The translations under genes were made by a program, and so were the position numbers. From positions 186,001 to 250,000 of the forward strand of contig NZ_JAOTIK010000001.1 in NCBI RefSeq assembly GCF_030116705.1: DNA of 64,000 nt, read 5' to 3'. Each line of letters begins with the position of its first letter. Within the stretch, counting starts at the first letter, position 1. Below the pieces are notes generated by a model. That model was not told the origin of the DNA. It saw only the letters and a list, made by a program, of their open reading frames with translations, and searched no databases. Origin of the DNA: Streptomyces sp. ML-6. GTDB taxonomy: Bacteria > Actinomycetota > Actinomycetes > Streptomycetales > Streptomycetaceae. Of the stretch, positions 35,138 through 43,570 are shown piece after piece.

Positions 35138-35301
35138 CCGGTCGACCGGAAGGTCCCCCACCGGGCCACCGCGGGTCGCGTGCACCCTCACCGATCCGGG
35201 TCAGGGCCTGCGCGCCGTGGTCGACGCCATCCGCGGCCGGGCCCACCGGCGCCCCGGTCCGAGTGGTGGGTAATCGCTGAGATCACCCGCCCTGAGCGCC
35301 C

Positions 35302-35396
35302 AGTCACCCGAGCGCCCGGTCACTCGAGCGCCCGAGCCCCGAGCCCCCGATCACCCGAGTGCCTGATCAATCGGATGCCTGGTCAATCGCCCCTGG
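35302..35396 (+). repeat. Six degenerate 16-bp tandem repeats before the SARP gene
   Basis: Units with the pattern GRTCAMYCGAGYGCCY start at 35302, 35318, 35334 (15 bp), 35349, 35365 and 35381. They end about 185 bp before the SARP start codon and just upstream of the AT-rich promoter stretch. A multi-site operator is possible; see findings. Confidence 0.7.
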
Positions 35397-35581
35397 CAAA
35401 GGTTGATGGCAAGTCAATTCTGCTGAAAAACACTCACTTGAGGCCATGAAACGGAGGGCCGTCTTGCCGCCCGGCTCGACACCCTGGTGTGATGACCCAT
35501 TCGGACCGGCAGGACTGGGAGCATCGGCATTCGTGGGGTGGCGGCAGGGCCGCTCCAGGGCCCGCTGGAGGGAAACGTTTC

Positions 35582-38500
35582 ATGGGCGAGAACACAGGGG
35601 AACTGAGAGTACGGTTCCGGATTCTGGGCTCGTTCGAATGCTGGGACGGGCCGGAACGCGTTCGGGTGGGTGGCCCCGTGCACGAAAAGGTGCTGGTCAC
35701 GCTCCTGCTGGAACCCCAGCGCGTGCTTCCCGTCTTCCGTCTGGTGGAAGCCGTATGGGACGAGAACGCGCCCGCCACCGCCGCCCACCAAGTACGCAAA
35801 GCAGTGGCGGAGTTGCGTCAGCGCATCCCCGACGGGCGCAATCTGATCGTCACCGAGGGGCCGGGTTACCGGGCGCTCACCACACCCGACCAGGTGGATC
35901 TCAGCAGGTTCACCCGGGGGCTGAAACAGGCCAGGGAAGCCACTGCCGCCGGACAGAACGCCCTCGCCGCCACGGCGTTGCGCGAGGCGCTGGAGTTATG
36001 GCGGGGGCCGCTGTTGTCGGGCAGCGGCGGCTCAGTGCTCGCCGCCGCCTCCGCGGCCCTGGAGGAACGTCGCCTGACGGCCGTCGAGCAACTCTTCGAC
36101 CTGCGGCTCGATTCGGGAGAGAACAGCGAACTGATCGGTGAATTGAGGGAGTTCATCGACGCGCACCCGCTGCGCGAGACCTTGCGCGGCCAACTGATGC
36201 TCGCCCTCTTCCGGTCCGGCCGCCAGGCGGAAGCCCTGGAAGAGTTCGCCAAGGTCCGCGAGTTCCTGATCGACGAACTCGGAATCGGCCCCGGCGACTC
36301 GCTCACCGAGCTGCACAACGCCATCCTGCGCAACAGCCCCGAGCTCGCCGCCCCGCCGCAGGCCACCGTGGCCCCGTTCACCCCGGAGGGCAAGCCCTCC
36401 ACCCTCCCCTACGATCTGCGCGACTTCACCGGCCGTGAGGAGGAGGTCCGCGAACTGCTCGGGTTCGTGGCGGAAGCCCCCGGCACGGGGCCCCTGATCA
36501 TCGCCATCGACGGCATGGGCGGCAGCGGCAAGACATCACTGGCCGTACGGGCCGCCCATCAGCTCGCCGACAGCTACCCCGACGCGCAGCTCCACATCGA
36601 CCTGCGCGGGTTCACACCCAGCGGGCAACCGCTCAGCGCGGGCGCCGCCGCCGAGGCACTGTTGCGGGCGCTCGGCGTGCCGGGCGACCGCATCCCGGAC
36701 GACGCGGAGGGCCGCATCGCCCTGTGGCGGCGCACCATGAGCACCCATCGCATGATCCTGCTGCTCGACAACGCCCTGGACGAGTCCCAGGTGAGACCGC
36801 TCCTCGCCTCCCCCACCGAAACCCTCGTCCTCGTCACCAGCCGTGCCCTTCTCGTGGACCTCGACGCCGCGCACACCGTCTCGCTCGGCGTCATGCCGCC
36901 CGGCGACAGTGTCGCCCTGGTCGAGGGGGTCCTCGGCCGTACCCGCGCCCGCGCCGAGCCGGAGGCCGTCGCGCAACTGGCGGAGCTCTGCGGTCACCTT
37001 CCGCTCGCCCTGCGCATCGCGGCCGCCCGGCTGCGCAAGCGACCCCGCTGGACCGTCCGCTACCTCGTCGACAGGCTCCGCGACGACGCCCACCGGCTGG
37101 CCGAGCTCAACTCGGGCGAGCGCAGCGTCGAAGTGACCTTGCGGCTCTCGTACGAGGGTCTGGCGGCCGAGACCCGGGAGGCGTTCAGGATGCTGGGCCA
37201 GCATCCCGGGACCGAGATCGACGTGTACGCGGCCGGCGCCCTGCTCGACAAGAGCGCGCGGGACGCGGAGGGGGTCCTGGAGTACCTCCTGGACATGCAC
37301 CTGCTCCAGCAGCACGAGACCGGTCGCTACGCCTTCCACGACCTGGTCCGCAGCTTCGCCCAGAACCTCTCGCGCGGCAGTGCGCGCCCCGCCCCCGGTC
37401 CCGGCGGTGCGAACGCGGGCGCGGGCGCGGGCGTGGGTGACGAGGAGGCCGCGCGCGCCGTACGCCGGCTCCTGGACTTCGCTCTGGCCGCGACGGACGC
37501 CGCCTGCGACATGCTCTTCCCGGGACGTGCCCGGACAAGCCGCCCCGAGTCCCGGTCGACCGCCGAGCTCCCCCCGCTCAACACCCCGGACCAGGCCCGG
37601 GAATGGCTGGAGCGGGAGCAGGATTCGCTGATGGCCGCCGTCTCACTGGCGTACCGCTGGGAACTGGACAGTCATGTGGGGCTGCTCGCCGCCAACGTGG
37701 TCTTCCCCCTCGACCTGCGTGGCCGTCTGGAGGAGTTCCGGGAGCTGAGCCGCACCGCGATCACCGCCGCCCGCCGGCTGGGCGATCCGGCCCTGTTGCG
37801 GTTGAGTCTGTCCAACCTCTCCGTGGCCTGCTGGAAGCTCGGGCGCTTCGAGGAGGGGATCGAGGTGGCGGAGGAGGCGTTCGAACTGGCCGTCGGTCTC
37901 GCCGACCGGCGCGGCGAGGCCAAGGACACCGGCGTCCTGGGGCTTCTGCTCAGCGCGCTGGGGCGGTACCACGAGGCGCTTCCCCGGCTGCAGCAGTCCG
38001 TCTCGATCAAGCGGGAGCTCGGGGCGGAGCGTGCCGAGGCCGAGTCCTTGACCAACCTGAGCAACCTGTACGCCGAGTGGGGGCGTTTCCCGGAGGCGGT
38101 GGAGGCGGCCACCCGTGCCATCACGCTCTCCCGCGGCATCGGTTCCGTCGACAAGGAGGTCGAAGGGCTCACGGAGCTGGCGATCGCCAGGCTCGGCATG
38201 GGCGAGGTCGCCGCGGCCGCCGATCTGCTGGGCCGGGCCCGCAAGCTGGCCGTGGACGTCATGTCGCCCGCCGACATGTCCTTGCTGCTCGCCCTGTCCG
38301 CCGACGCCGCCGACCGGCTCGGCGAGAGCAGGGCGGCCACCGAGTGGGCGGCGTCGGCGCTGCAGTTGGGTGATCTGAGCGGCGCACCGATGCGTGAGGC
38401 CGCCGTCGGCAACATCGTCGGCCGGCTGCACACCCGCAACGGTCGCCACTCCCTCGCCCTCGAACTCCACCAGCACGCCCACGACGCGGCCTCCGGCATC

Positions 38501-38647
38501 GGCTACCGGGTGGAGGAGGCGCACGCGCTGGCCGGTATGGCGCACGCCCTGGAGCACCTCGGCGACCACGCTTCGGCCCGGGTCCACCGGGAGGCGGCGA
38601 ACAAGGCGTTCGAGGCCATGGGGATTCCCGCGGCCCGAAGGGCCTGA
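35582..38647 (+). CDS. SARP-family activator with NB-ARC NTPase and TPR domains
   Basis: 1021 aa, AfsR-like architecture. The N-terminal OmpR-type winged helix (FRILGSFECWDG... to GPGYRAL) and the BTAD helices (ALELWRGPLL, RLTAVEQLFDLRLDSG) form the SARP module. The NTPase follows with Walker A IDGMGGSGKTSLAVRAAHQL and Walker B MILLLDNALD. A winged-helix and a C-terminal set of TPR repeats (for example RRGEAKDTGVLGLLLSALGR) complete it. Start ATG 35582 has a GGAGGG site; the earlier frame is not needed. SARPs activate antibiotic gene clusters. The cluster beginning 1 kb downstream is the obvious target. Confidence 0.93.
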   Translation: MGENTGELRVRFRILGSFECWDGPERVRVGGPVHEKVLVTLLLEPQRVLPVFRLVEAVWDENAPATAAHQVRKAVAELRQRIPDGRNLIVTEGPGYRALTTPDQVDLSRFTRGLKQAREATAAGQNALAATALREALELWRGPLLSGSGGSVLAAASAALEERRLTAVEQLFDLRLDSGENSELIGELREFIDAHPLRETLRGQLMLALFRSGRQAEALEEFAKVREFLIDELGIGPGDSLTELHNAILRNSPELAAPPQATVAPFTPEGKPSTLPYDLRDFTGREEEVRELLGFVAEAPGTGPLIIAIDGMGGSGKTSLAVRAAHQLADSYPDAQLHIDLRGFTPSGQPLSAGAAAEALLRALGVPGDRIPDDAEGRIALWRRTMSTHRMILLLDNALDESQVRPLLASPTETLVLVTSRALLVDLDAAHTVSLGVMPPGDSVALVEGVLGRTRARAEPEAVAQLAELCGHLPLALRIAAARLRKRPRWTVRYLVDRLRDDAHRLAELNSGERSVEVTLRLSYEGLAAETREAFRMLGQHPGTEIDVYAAGALLDKSARDAEGVLEYLLDMHLLQQHETGRYAFHDLVRSFAQNLSRGSARPAPGPGGANAGAGAGVGDEEAARAVRRLLDFALAATDAACDMLFPGRARTSRPESRSTAELPPLNTPDQAREWLEREQDSLMAAVSLAYRWELDSHVGLLAANVVFPLDLRGRLEEFRELSRTAITAARRLGDPALLRLSLSNLSVACWKLGRFEEGIEVAEEAFELAVGLADRRGEAKDTGVLGLLLSALGRYHEALPRLQQSVSIKRELGAERAEAESLTNLSNLYAEWGRFPEAVEAATRAITLSRGIGSVDKEVEGLTELAIARLGMGEVAAAADLLGRARKLAVDVMSPADMSLLLALSADAADRLGESRAATEWAASALQLGDLSGAPMREAAVGNIVGRLHTRNGRHSLALELHQHAHDAASGIGYRVEEAHALAGMAHALEHLGDHASARVHREAANKAFEAMGIPAARRA

Positions 38648-38723
38648 CGGGGCTTCCCTTCCGAGCCGCGGCCGGACGCCGCTGCCGCGCGGCCGGTTCC
38701 CGGCACCCGCATCATCGACGCAG

Positions 38724-38774
38724 GGAAGGCCGGTGCCGCACTCTCCTCGACAGGGAGCGGGGCACCGGCCTTCC
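38724..38774. terminator. Bidirectional terminator
   Basis: A 14-bp perfect stem, GGAAGGCCGGTGCC (38724-38737) with GGCACCGGCCTTCC (38761-38774), around a 23-base loop that can itself pair. It lies between the convergent stops of the SARP gene and the repeat-peptide gene. Confidence 0.85.
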
Positions 38775-38801
38775 AGCAGGGGGCCTGTTCGGCGACAGGT
38801 A

Positions 38802-39209
38802 TCAGGCGGCGAAGTTGGGTCCCTCGCCGCTGGGCGCGGGACCGACGTTCGGACCCTCACCGTCGGAGGCGGGAACCACGTTCGGACCCTCGCCGGAGCT
38901 CGGCACCACCGGCGTGGTGTTCGGCCCCTCACCGACGTTCGGGCCTTCACCCACGTTCGGACCCTCGCCCGTGTTGGGGCCTTCACCGGTGTTCGGACCT
39001 TCGCCCGTGTTCGGACCCTCGCCCGCGTTCGGACCCTCGCCGGTGTCCGTGCCGACGGCCTCGAAGCCGGTGCCCTCCAGGACCAGGTGCGCGGCAGCCG
39101 TGGAATCGAGGTCGGCGCCGCCCGTGAGGTTCGCCGTGGCGGCAGCGCCGCCGACCGTGAGAACGGCCGCCGTGAGGATTCCCGCCATCGTGAGCACCGA
39201 GTTCCGCAT
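38802..39209 (-). CDS. Secreted peptide with ten GEGPN repeats
   Basis: 135 aa. The first 25 or so residues form a signal peptide (MRNSVLTMAGILTAAVLTVG with a likely cut after AAATA). A linker of about 30 residues leads into GEGPN repeated ten times: seven at exactly six-residue spacing (GEGPNA/T/V), then three spaced by 11-13 residues with Pro/Ser/Val linkers, ending in GEGPNFAA. Codons for the repeated residues vary between units (GAG/GAA, GGT/GGC/GGG/GGA, CCG/CCC), so the repeat is conserved as protein rather than as DNA. It has no Cys. It could be a surface or matrix peptide or the precursor of a modified peptide. It is convergent with SARP and next to the ATP-grasp-like gene. I do not know the family. 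Confidence 0.82.
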   Translation of the reverse strand: MRNSVLTMAGILTAAVLTVGGAAATANLTGGADLDSTAAAHLVLEGTGFEAVGTDTGEGPNAGEGPNTGEGPNTGEGPNTGEGPNVGEGPNVGEGPNTTPVVPSSGEGPNVVPASDGEGPNVGPAPSGEGPNFAA

Positions 39210-39606
39210 CTGAGATCCCGCCTTCTGAAGTGGTCCTGCCTGGGGTTTCCTGCTGACAGGAATGACTTTGCCGGGCCCCGCTCCCGGGTTGTTCCGCTTC
39301 GGTTACCGGCTCCCCCCGGCGGCCGGGAACACAGCGGGAAACCCCGGAAAGCCCTGGGAATCCCGCACCGTCGGGCGCGGGAAGACCCGCGTTCCGGGCG
39401 CAGGGATCCGGTACGGGCGCCCCCGCGCGGACGTTTTCGGCGTCGTCGCCGTCGCACGACACGAACGCCCACGCAGAACGCCCGGCCGGGAAATCCCGGC
39501 CGGGGCGCTTGCGTGGACCCTTCGTGAATCCCTCATGAGCCCTCTCGTCGCTCTCCTTTGAGGCGCCCCGTCCGACGGGCCCTCACCCGGACGGGAGAGG
39601 GCCGGG
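39210..39606. other. Intergenic region with two stem-loops
   Basis: 397 bp between the repeat-peptide start and the ATP-grasp-like gene stop. It has a hairpin made of two copies of CCCGGCCGGG (39481-39490 and 39495-39504) and a terminator at 39567-39595. The rest should hold the promoter of the repeat peptide; no gene is evident. Confidence 0.6.
39567..39595 (-). terminator. Terminator of the tautomerase/ATP-grasp-like operon
   Basis: CCCGTCCG (39567-39574) and CGGACGGG (39588-39595) form an 8-bp stem 11 bp beyond the stop of the minus-strand gene. Confidence 0.65.
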
Positions 39607-40593
39607 TCAGACCTGGCTGTCGAGGAGGGCCGCCGTCCGGGCGGCCAGTTCGGCAGGGGTGAGGGCGGTGAGCAGGACGTGCCCGTCCCGCACCTCCCGT
39701 ACGTCCGCGAGGGCCGTGAGCCGGTCCGGTGTCCCGGACGGATCGGGCAGCGGAACGGCGGCCGCGCAGCCGACCATCGCCGGCGCCTGCGGGGGGCTGC
39801 CCGACAGGGCGCGTACGAGTTCCCGTTCCGGCACGAGCCCCGTGGTCAGCTCGATCAGCCGGGAGGTGGGCCAGCTCGCCTGTCGTGGAAGCGACTCGAT
39901 GACGCGCGGTCCCTGGTCGGTGCGGGCGATGCGGGTGAAGGCGTAGCCGAACTCGTACCCGGCCAGGTCCAGGAGGCCCGTGGCCAGGGCCCGGATCTCC
40001 GCTTCCTCCTGCCTGGTGAGGGGCGCGGGGAAGGTGTGGAGGGGGGTGTCCCCGCGTACCGTGCCGGTGGTGTCGTCCCCGGTGCCCGGTTCGGGCCCGG
40101 AACCGGTACGGGGCGCTCCCCTGTCCGTGAAACGCAGTTCGACGATGCCGGTGACCCGGTGCATCCCCTCCGCCGTCAGCGTCTCCACGCCGTACTCGAT
40201 GTCGTACGGCGGTGGCCCGTCCTCCGGCCCGGTCGGCAGGGTCAGTTCCTCCCACTGGGGGCCGCTGCGCGTCATCAGGCCCCTGATCTGCGACGCGTCG
40301 GCGAGCAACCGGGCCGCGGCGGCCGGGTTCGGGGACACGCCGAGGTGTTCGGCCGTCTCCAGCACGGCGGGCAGGGTACTCGCTTCCCCGCAGGCGATCA
40401 GTATGCCCACCCGGTGGGTGCGGACGGTCTCCGCCAGGTGGTCGCGCAGCTGGTCGTCCGTGAAGCCGGCCGGGTCGGCGACCGTGACGACCTGGAATCC
40501 GGCCTCGGTCGCCGCGGTCACCAGCCGGGGTGTCGGGCAGACGAGGAGGAGGGAGCGCGGATCGGAGGAACTGGATCCGGCGGGGGCCGTCAC
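39607..40593 (-). CDS. Degenerate ATP-grasp-like protein
   Basis: 328 aa. The first 110 residues match the N-terminal subdomain of carboxylate-amine ligases (LLLVCPTPRLVTAATEAGFQ, LGVSPNPAAAARLLADASQI). The C-terminal part matches the end of the grasp domain (YDIEYGVETLTAEGMHRVTG, then LTRQEEAEIRALATGLLDLAG and a metal strand VIESLPRQAS). Between GLMTRSGP and WEELTLP some 60 residues that normally carry the ATP-binding Lys and Gly-rich loop are absent. The usual E-x-N metal motif reads E-S-L. It is probably not a normal ligase. GTG 40593 overlaps the tautomerase stop as GTGA, so the genes are coupled. Confidence 0.7.
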   Translation of the reverse strand: MTAPAGSSSSDPRSLLLVCPTPRLVTAATEAGFQVVTVADPAGFTDDQLRDHLAETVRTHRVGILIACGEASTLPAVLETAEHLGVSPNPAAAARLLADASQIRGLMTRSGPQWEELTLPTGPEDGPPPYDIEYGVETLTAEGMHRVTGIVELRFTDRGAPRTGSGPEPGTGDDTTGTVRGDTPLHTFPAPLTRQEEAEIRALATGLLDLAGYEFGYAFTRIARTDQGPRVIESLPRQASWPTSRLIELTTGLVPERELVRALSGSPPQAPAMVGCAAAVPLPDPSGTPDRLTALADVREVRDGHVLLTALTPAELAARTAALLDSQV

Positions 40594-40832
40594 GGCTGCT
40601 GCCCCCCGGTGTCCTGCGGGGCGGGCAGAGCGGTGGCGTCGGGGTCCGGGGGTGTGTCGGCGAGCATGCCGCCCTTCCCCCAGTGGCCGGGGTCCACGTC
40701 CCGCACGATGACGGTGACGGCCTCCTCGGGGCACCCCGCTATCCGGGACACGCAGGCGGTCAGCTCACCGACCAGTTCCTGGCGTCGGGCACGGTCGTTG
40801 CCTTTCCACCAGTCAACGGAAATCACAGGCAC
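40590..40832 (-). CDS. 4-oxalocrotonate-tautomerase-family protein
   Basis: 80 aa. The GTG at 40832 follows a GAGGAG ribosome site and is followed directly by Pro, so removal of Met would expose the catalytic Pro1 (PVISVDWWKG). The ending VIVRDVDPGHWGKGG matches the conserved WG-x-GG of the family. The C-terminal 18 residues form a Pro/Gly tail. It would catalyse keto-enol isomerisation or hydration of a small acid. It is the first gene of a two-gene operon with the ATP-grasp-like protein, divergent from the serine acetyltransferase. Confidence 0.85.
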   Translation of the reverse strand: MPVISVDWWKGNDRARRQELVGELTACVSRIAGCPEEAVTVIVRDVDPGHWGKGGMLADTPPDPDATALPAPQDTGGQQP

Positions 40833-41084
40833 GGGAAGCTCCTCTGTTCGCAATGGGACATCTCGACGGGGTGCGGCCGTCCGGTGGGCGGGCGTGCAGC
40901 CAACCGGGTGGTGCACAGGCGAGTGTGGGAGCGGCCGTTCCCGTATGTTTCCCGCCGCGTTCCCCCTTGGTTCCGTCGGGGGCGGCAGCGGTCCCGACGA
41001 GCGGGAACGGGCCGGGACTCCGGCGGGAAGGCGGCCGGGCACGCTCCTTTCCAGTCAAAGGCCCGCCCCGCCACTGGAGCCACG

Positions 41085-41816
41085 ATGAGCCTGCTCAGTC
41101 CGACGAAACCGGAGCCGAATCCGTCCTCCGACCCCGCGTCCGGCCCCGCCCCCGCCCCCGCCACGGGCTCCGGGACGGCGGCTGCCGCCCCTGCCTCCGC
41201 CACTCCTGCCTCCGCAGTCCCCCGACTCCTGTCCGCCCTCCGTGAGGACCTCGACGTCGTGGTGACCCGGGACCCGTCCGTGCGGAGCAAGAAGGAAGCC
41301 GTCCTCCACCCCGCGCTCACCGCGCTGTGGGCGCACCGGATCGCTCACCGCCTGCACGGCCGCGGTCTGCGGATCCCGGCCCGGCTGCTGGCCCGGTGGG
41401 CGCGCCGGGTGACGGCCGTGGAGATCCACCCCGGGGCGGTGCTGGGCCGTCGGGTCTTCATCGACCACGGCGCCGGCGTGGTGATCGGTGAGACCGCCGT
41501 CGTCGGCGACGACGTGACCATGTACCACCAGGTCACCCTCGGCGCGGTCGGCTGGTGGAGCGACAACGAGCGGCCCGAGGGCGACCGGCGCCACCCCGTG
41601 GTCGGCAGTGGCGTCGTCCTCGGCGCCAACGCCACCGTCCTCGGTCCGGTGACCGTCGGTGACCGGGCGGTCATCGGCGCGCAGGCCCTCGTCAACAAGG
41701 ACGTCCCCCGCGGTGCCCGGGTGCTCGCGCCCACCGCCGTCATCAAGGAGCCCGGTCGCCGGCCGGAACTGATGGAGGACGTCTTCACCGTCATCGCCTC
41801 CGCGGGTTCCTGGTGA
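41085..41816 (+). CDS. Serine O-acetyltransferase
   Basis: 243 aa. A Pro/Ala-rich N-terminal extension of about 45 residues is followed by the short helical domain of EpsC-like enzymes (HPALTALWAHRIAHRL). Then comes the left-handed beta-helix with hexapeptide turns, including the catalytic HGAGVVIGETAVVGDDV and GANATVLGPVTVGDRAVIGA. It makes O-acetylserine, the substrate of the next enzyme. The final nine codons are already part of a 30-bp tandem repeat that continues past the stop. First gene of the plus-strand operon. Confidence 0.9.
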   Translation: MSLLSPTKPEPNPSSDPASGPAPAPATGSGTAAAAPASATPASAVPRLLSALREDLDVVVTRDPSVRSKKEAVLHPALTALWAHRIAHRLHGRGLRIPARLLARWARRVTAVEIHPGAVLGRRVFIDHGAGVVIGETAVVGDDVTMYHQVTLGAVGWWSDNERPEGDRRHPVVGSGVVLGANATVLGPVTVGDRAVIGAQALVNKDVPRGARVLAPTAVIKEPGRRPELMEDVFTVIASAGSW

Positions 41817-41909
41817 CCCGCCATCACCTCCCCGGCTTCCTGGTGACCCGTCATCGCCTCCCCGGGTTCCTGGTGCCCCGCCATCACCCCCGCGGGTTCC
41901 TGGTGACCC
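41790..41909 (+). repeat. Four tandem 30-bp repeats at the acetyltransferase 3' end
   Basis: Units 41790-41819, 41820-41849, 41850-41879 and 41880-41909 are about 85-90% identical to one another. Each contains TTCCTGGTG followed by ACCC or CCCC. The first unit encodes the terminal VIASAGSW-stop, so the last residues and stop codon of the enzyme have been duplicated downstream. Confidence 0.9.
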
Positions 41910-41949
41910 CTCCGAACTCCGTGCCGACCGACTCCCCCGATTGCGAGAG

Positions 41950-42933
41950 ATGAGAACCGTGTCGACCACCGCACAGGCCCCCTCGGCCCACATCGCCCCC
42001 GTCCGCCCGGCCGTCGCCTCGCGCATCGAGGACCTCGTCGGCTCCACCCCGTTGCTGGAACTGCGTCTGCGCGACCTTGCGGCCGGTGCGCGGGTGCTGG
42101 CGAAGCTGGAGTCCGCCAACCCGATGTCGTCCAGCAAGGACCGGGCCGCCCTCTACATGCTGCGGGCCGCCGAGGAGCGCGGCGCGCTGCGGCCCGGGGG
42201 CACCGTCATCGAGGCCACCTCCGGGAACACCGGGATCTCGCTGGCCGCGTTCGCCGCCTCGCGCGGCTACCGCTGTGTCATCGTGCTCCCGGACAACGCC
42301 ACGGCCGAGCGGGTCAAGCTGCTGCGCGCCTTCGGTGCGGAGATCGTCCAGACGCCGAGCGCGCTGGGCTACCCGGGAGCGATCGCCGAGGCGGAGCGGC
42401 TGCACGCGGCCACGCCGGGCTCCTGGTTCCCGTGCCAGCACGAGAACCAGGACAACGTCCTGGCGCACTACGAGACGACGGGTCCCGAGATCCATTCCGC
42501 GGTGGCGGCCACCGGTCGCCGCATCTCGGCCTTCGTCTGCGGGGTCGGCACCGGGGGCACCCTCACCGGTGTCGCCCGCCACCTCAAGGAGCAGGACCCG
42601 GACGTGCGGGTGATAGCCGTCGAGCCGGAGAAGTCGCCGATCCTGTCCCGGGGTTACGCGGGCCAGCACCGCATCCCGGGCCTCAACGGCGGTTTCGTCG
42701 CCGACACGACCGACGTCTCGCTCATCGACGAGGTGCTGACGATCTCCGACGAGGACGCCCTGCTCACCGCCCGTCGACTCGCCACCAGTCAGGGGCTGTT
42801 CACCGGTGTATCGTCCGGCGCCGCCGCCCGTGCCAGTGAGCTCGTCGCCCGCAGGGCCGAGTTCACCGACGGTGTGATCGTGACGCTGCTGCCCGACACG
42901 GGCGAGCGCTACCTGAGCATGTGGGAGGCCTGA
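41950..42933 (+). CDS. Cysteine-synthase-family PLP enzyme (beta-substituting)
   Basis: 327 aa. The PLP Lys is in NPMSSSKDRAALYML, the substrate loop is SGNTGISLAAFAASRGY, and the phosphate cup is GVGTGGTLTG. The enzyme eliminates acetate from O-acetylserine and adds a nucleophile. The nucleophile may not be sulfide, because the gene lies in a biosynthetic cluster with its own acetyltransferase, as in D-cycloserine and diaminopropionate pathways. ATG 41950 or GTG 41959 could be the start; the family region begins at residue 27 or so. Confidence 0.88.
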   Translation: MRTVSTTAQAPSAHIAPVRPAVASRIEDLVGSTPLLELRLRDLAAGARVLAKLESANPMSSSKDRAALYMLRAAEERGALRPGGTVIEATSGNTGISLAAFAASRGYRCVIVLPDNATAERVKLLRAFGAEIVQTPSALGYPGAIAEAERLHAATPGSWFPCQHENQDNVLAHYETTGPEIHSAVAATGRRISAFVCGVGTGGTLTGVARHLKEQDPDVRVIAVEPEKSPILSRGYAGQHRIPGLNGGFVADTTDVSLIDEVLTISDEDALLTARRLATSQGLFTGVSSGAAARASELVARRAEFTDGVIVTLLPDTGERYLSMWEA

Positions 42934-42935
42934 TC

Positions 42936-43520
42936 ATGAGTCACGCGATGTTCCGGGCGTACGCGGACGCGGTGAAGGCGGAGATCGGAGTCGCCACGAC
43001 GACGCGTTTCATCGCTCTCGCGGAGACCACCGACGGGCGGTTCGGGCTCTTCCACCACTCCATGCTGCCGGGTGCCGGCGGCGCCGCCCCGCACTACCAC
43101 TCGCGGATCTCCGAGTCCTTCTACGTGCTGACGGGCGAGGTGCGCCTGCACGACGGCACCGGCTGGCGCACCGCCAGGGCGGGTGACTTCCTGCACGTGC
43201 CGGAGAACGCCGTGCACGGTTTCCGCAACGAGAGCGACGCTCTCGCCGAGATGCTGATCATCTTCACTCCGGCCGAGCACCGCGAGGGGTACTTCGAGGG
43301 GCTGGCCGCTCTTCTCGCCGACGGCAACCGCCCGTCCCGCGAGGAGATGGTCGCCCTGATGGAGAAGTACGACCAGTTCGAGGTCGACGCCCCCGACACG
43401 GATCACGACCACCCGCACGCGCACAAGGACGGATCCACGCCCGGGGACGGACCCGCGCACGGCGACGGCCCCGCGCACCACCACGGCCCGGGCGGCGCCC
43501 ACCCGCACCATCACCACTGA
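42936..43520 (+). CDS. Single-domain cupin with His-rich tail
   Basis: 194 aa. Cupin motif 1 is HYHSRISESFYVLTGEV with His, His and Glu; motif 2 is VPENAVHGF with the fourth ligand His, so a metal site is likely intact. The final 45 residues contain many His and Asp (DHDHPHAHKDG, HHHH), a natural metal-binding tail. It begins 2 bp after the previous stop. Its role could be oxygenase, isomerase or metal-loading of pathway enzymes. Confidence 0.85.
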   Translation: MSHAMFRAYADAVKAEIGVATTTRFIALAETTDGRFGLFHHSMLPGAGGAAPHYHSRISESFYVLTGEVRLHDGTGWRTARAGDFLHVPENAVHGFRNESDALAEMLIIFTPAEHREGYFEGLAALLADGNRPSREEMVALMEKYDQFEVDAPDTDHDHPHAHKDGSTPGDGPAHGDGPAHHHGPGGAHPHHHH

Positions 43521-43570
43521 CCGACGGGGCGCCATTCGCCCCGCCCCGTCTCCCCTAGGAGAAACACAGC

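Larger units (their letters stand above)
34963..35581. other. Intergenic region upstream of the SARP gene
   Basis: 619 bp. It contains a perfect 11-bp stem-loop (35101-35137) that looks like a terminator left from a lost gene, then degenerate 16-bp tandem repeats (35302-35396), then a comparatively AT-rich 60 bp (35400-35445) that probably holds the SARP promoter. No gene is visible. Confidence 0.6.

Noticed and set aside
38850..39050. Possible CRISPR array
   Set aside because: The 18-bp periodicity has no unique spacers and encodes an in-frame peptide repeat.
38815..39213. FGPSP-repeat frame on the plus strand
   Set aside because: It is the mirror of the GEGPN-repeat gene. The minus-strand frame has the signal peptide, a ribosome site and protein-level conservation of the repeat.
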